A stretch of 64,000 nucleotides of DNA from Boletus sp. NGJ (lineage: Eukaryota; Basidiomycota; Agaricomycetes; Boletales; Boletaceae), in contig JAGTXK010000187.1 in the NCBI GenBank assembly GCA_019096195.1, positions 682,001 through 746,000 on the forward strand, written 5' to 3'. The stretch's first letter is position 1. The number at the start of each line of letters is the position of its first letter. Under the pieces are notes generated by a model. The model was given only the letters and a program-made list of their open reading frames with translations, had not been told where the DNA came from and ran no database searches. This document shows positions 62,476-64,000 of this stretch, piece by piece. A program made the position numbers and the translations under genes.

Positions 62476-64000
62476 TTACTCTGTCCATGGATGACAGTCT
62501 CCCCCATCCCATCGCGAGACTTGCTTGGCATCGCCAACAACCATCACGTCCTTTTGCATCCACGCCCCATCATAGACCTTCTCTATCCACCACTTGAGCA
62601 CGGGATGCCTCAAGATCCACTTGAAATACTTGTAAAACCTGCCGTGTAGCAAAGTTGTGAGTCAATTGCAAGAGCAAGGCCATTAGCAAAATTAGGATCA
62701 CGTCCAAGAATAGTCAGAAAACGTATAGAGTATCAATTATAGAGAAATTTCACACGTACCGCCAGTCATATGCAACGATCACGCGTGGGTTAACCAAGAT
62801 CCGTTGCATATTGAACAACCGTCTAAAGTCGTACGGTAACAAGAATGATTCCGAAGAGAAGCATTCTCCCGGCGCAGACGCGCGGAAGCGGACTGGAGGT
62901 GTCAACGCAGGGTTCGGACCGCGTAACGATGGGTCGTGGGCAGCCGGGTGTGTAGCGGGGAGCTCGAATGGCAGTGGATCGCTTAAGAGAGTACGATTAG
63001 ATCGGAGATGGATGGGAAGGACCGGGTCGGCCTTGAAGACGACGATACCATTCCAACATGTGAACACTGGCACAGGAGATTCGGTTTGCATTGCTTCATA
63101 ATCTTCAATGTCGAAGAAGTACGGCCATCTGAGAGTGAAATAAGTTTCCATCTTCGCGCGGGAAAGAACAGTCAACAGCACATACATGCTACTAGCAAGT
63201 CTTCCTTGCTTATCACGTAGAACCCACAAATCATATAGCCTTGGCACAAACCGTCAATGCATGCAATGGCAAAACAGGCTGTCTTCAAGCTCACCCGAAA
63301 TTACTGAAATCCATTCCACACGCCATGTCATACTCCCCATCAGCCGTGTTGAGGAGTTCGATGATCGTTTCCGGCTCGATGTAAATATCATTTGAGAAAA
63401 CGACCTTGTCATATCCGCCCTTCTCCACCAAGGGTTCAAGCACGCGATTCCGGAGGGCGGAAAGGAAATAGATTCGATTACTGTCGTCCATATCGTCCGG
63501 CCTCGTGATCGAACTGTCTTGCGTTAATATACGCCTCGATACATTCATGACATCTAATCTGTCATCGAGCTGTTGGAGAAGCGCCGCCGATCGATCCTCA
63601 CTTCCGCTCTCGAGGATGGAGACGAAGACATTGTCCTCTCCGAGGTAATGAATGGCTTTGATGAGGCTGTTGGACCAATAGGGAATAATTGGTTCGTTAT
63701 TGTAAAACATTGCGGTAATAAATATCTTTTCTGCAGGTCGATTGGTGAAGGTGCTCGCGAATACAGACCGGGTCGGTAGTACTTACCTTGGTTCGCATAT
63801 CCAGTCCTGTCAGGATGAGCATTGGCTTTCTCGATCAGCGGGAGGTATCGCAGGTCCCCTGGATGTCGGCAGGGCAGCTCGACCCAGAGGCTTATACACA
63901 ATATTGCAAGCCACAAGATAAACTGCAGGAACCAGTTGGAAGAAACGGGATGGCTCGGCGCGTGACGGGGAGGTAAGTGAAGTCTTGATGAGCCTGCATC
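62476..64000 (-). CDS. CAP59/CMT1-like mannosyltransferase (GT69), 5' end outside window
   Basis: Golgi-type alpha-1,3-mannosyltransferase family first known from the Cryptococcus capsule. Minus-strand exons 64000-63787 (incomplete at its 5' end), 63730-63295, 63239-63186, 63128-62760 and 62638-62476 read without breaks. A membrane anchor WFLQFILWLAILCISLWVEL stands near the start, then LIEKANAHPDRTGYANQ, MFYNNEPIIPYW, YDKVVFSNDIYIEPETIIEL (with the metal-binding-like NDI step), and DMACGMDFSNFGLYDLW. WPYFFDIEDYEAMQ, VPVFTCWNGIVVFKADPVLP and CFSSESFLLPYDFRR follow, and the C-terminus is YKYFKWILRHPVLKWWIEKV to HPWTE. All the order is that of CAP59-like proteins. The last intron is longer than usual (121 bases). 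Confidence 0.92.

Overview
The window looks like nuclear DNA of a basidiomycete fungus, most probably an Agaricomycete. The signs are genes cut into many exons by introns of about 45-80 bases, a single-chain ATP-citrate lyase (split in two in most ascomycetes), CAP59-type (GT69) and CAP10-type (GT90) glycosyltransferases, and chromodomain Ty3/gypsy elements. I suspect a Ceratobasidiaceae-like species, but that is an impression, not a proof. All exon joins below were worked out by eye from splice signals and reading frame.

0.4-5.3 kb holds three members of a flavodoxin-fold NAD(P)H:quinone oxidoreductase family (WrbA/Pst2 type). A fourth copy, at 16 kb, came from a segmental duplication of the third. 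5.6-12.2 kb holds two distant, divergently transcribed paralogues of an unrecognised helix-rich protein family, and a relic of a third copy. 12.9-14.9 kb is an intact type I Baeyer-Villiger monooxygenase. 15.1-15.45 kb is a patchwork of gene fragments. 17.3-19.0 kb is a peroxisomal 3-ketoacyl-CoA thiolase with a PTS2 signal, two GC-AG introns and an apparent AT-AC intron. 20.3-24.45 kb is ATP-citrate lyase.

24.8-28.8 kb is decayed: a broken gene of unknown family, then an inverted duplication around a small cysteine-rich gene. 29.1-34.4 kb returns to normal genes: an INO80 subunit (Ies2/PAPA-1), a 96-residue membrane protein sharing a 54-base promoter with it, and a GT90 glycosyltransferase. 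35.5-54.5 kb is a transposon graveyard: one nearly full-length but broken chromovirus with an antisense gene in it, a DNA transposon relic, a second chromovirus relic lying between LTRs in inverted orientation, and unassigned reading frames. A foldback element follows at 54.4-55.1 kb. 55.2-64.0 kb is again gene-rich: a TPR plus CCCH zinc-finger protein, an NAD(P)-binding SDR-like enzyme, a prenylated ubiquitin-like protein, a TA-flanked MITE-like element, and a GT69 mannosyltransferase running off the right edge.

Thiolase and ATP-citrate lyase both belong to acetyl-CoA metabolism, and thiolase, the monooxygenase and the quinone reductases could all serve oxidative breakdown of lipids or ketones, but nothing in the sequence shows they act as a unit. 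Several otherwise normal genes, including ATP-citrate lyase, carry one extra base, mostly in a short homopolymer. This points to consensus errors in the assembly or a poor allele more than to true gene death, and it should be settled before any of these genes is called a pseudogene.
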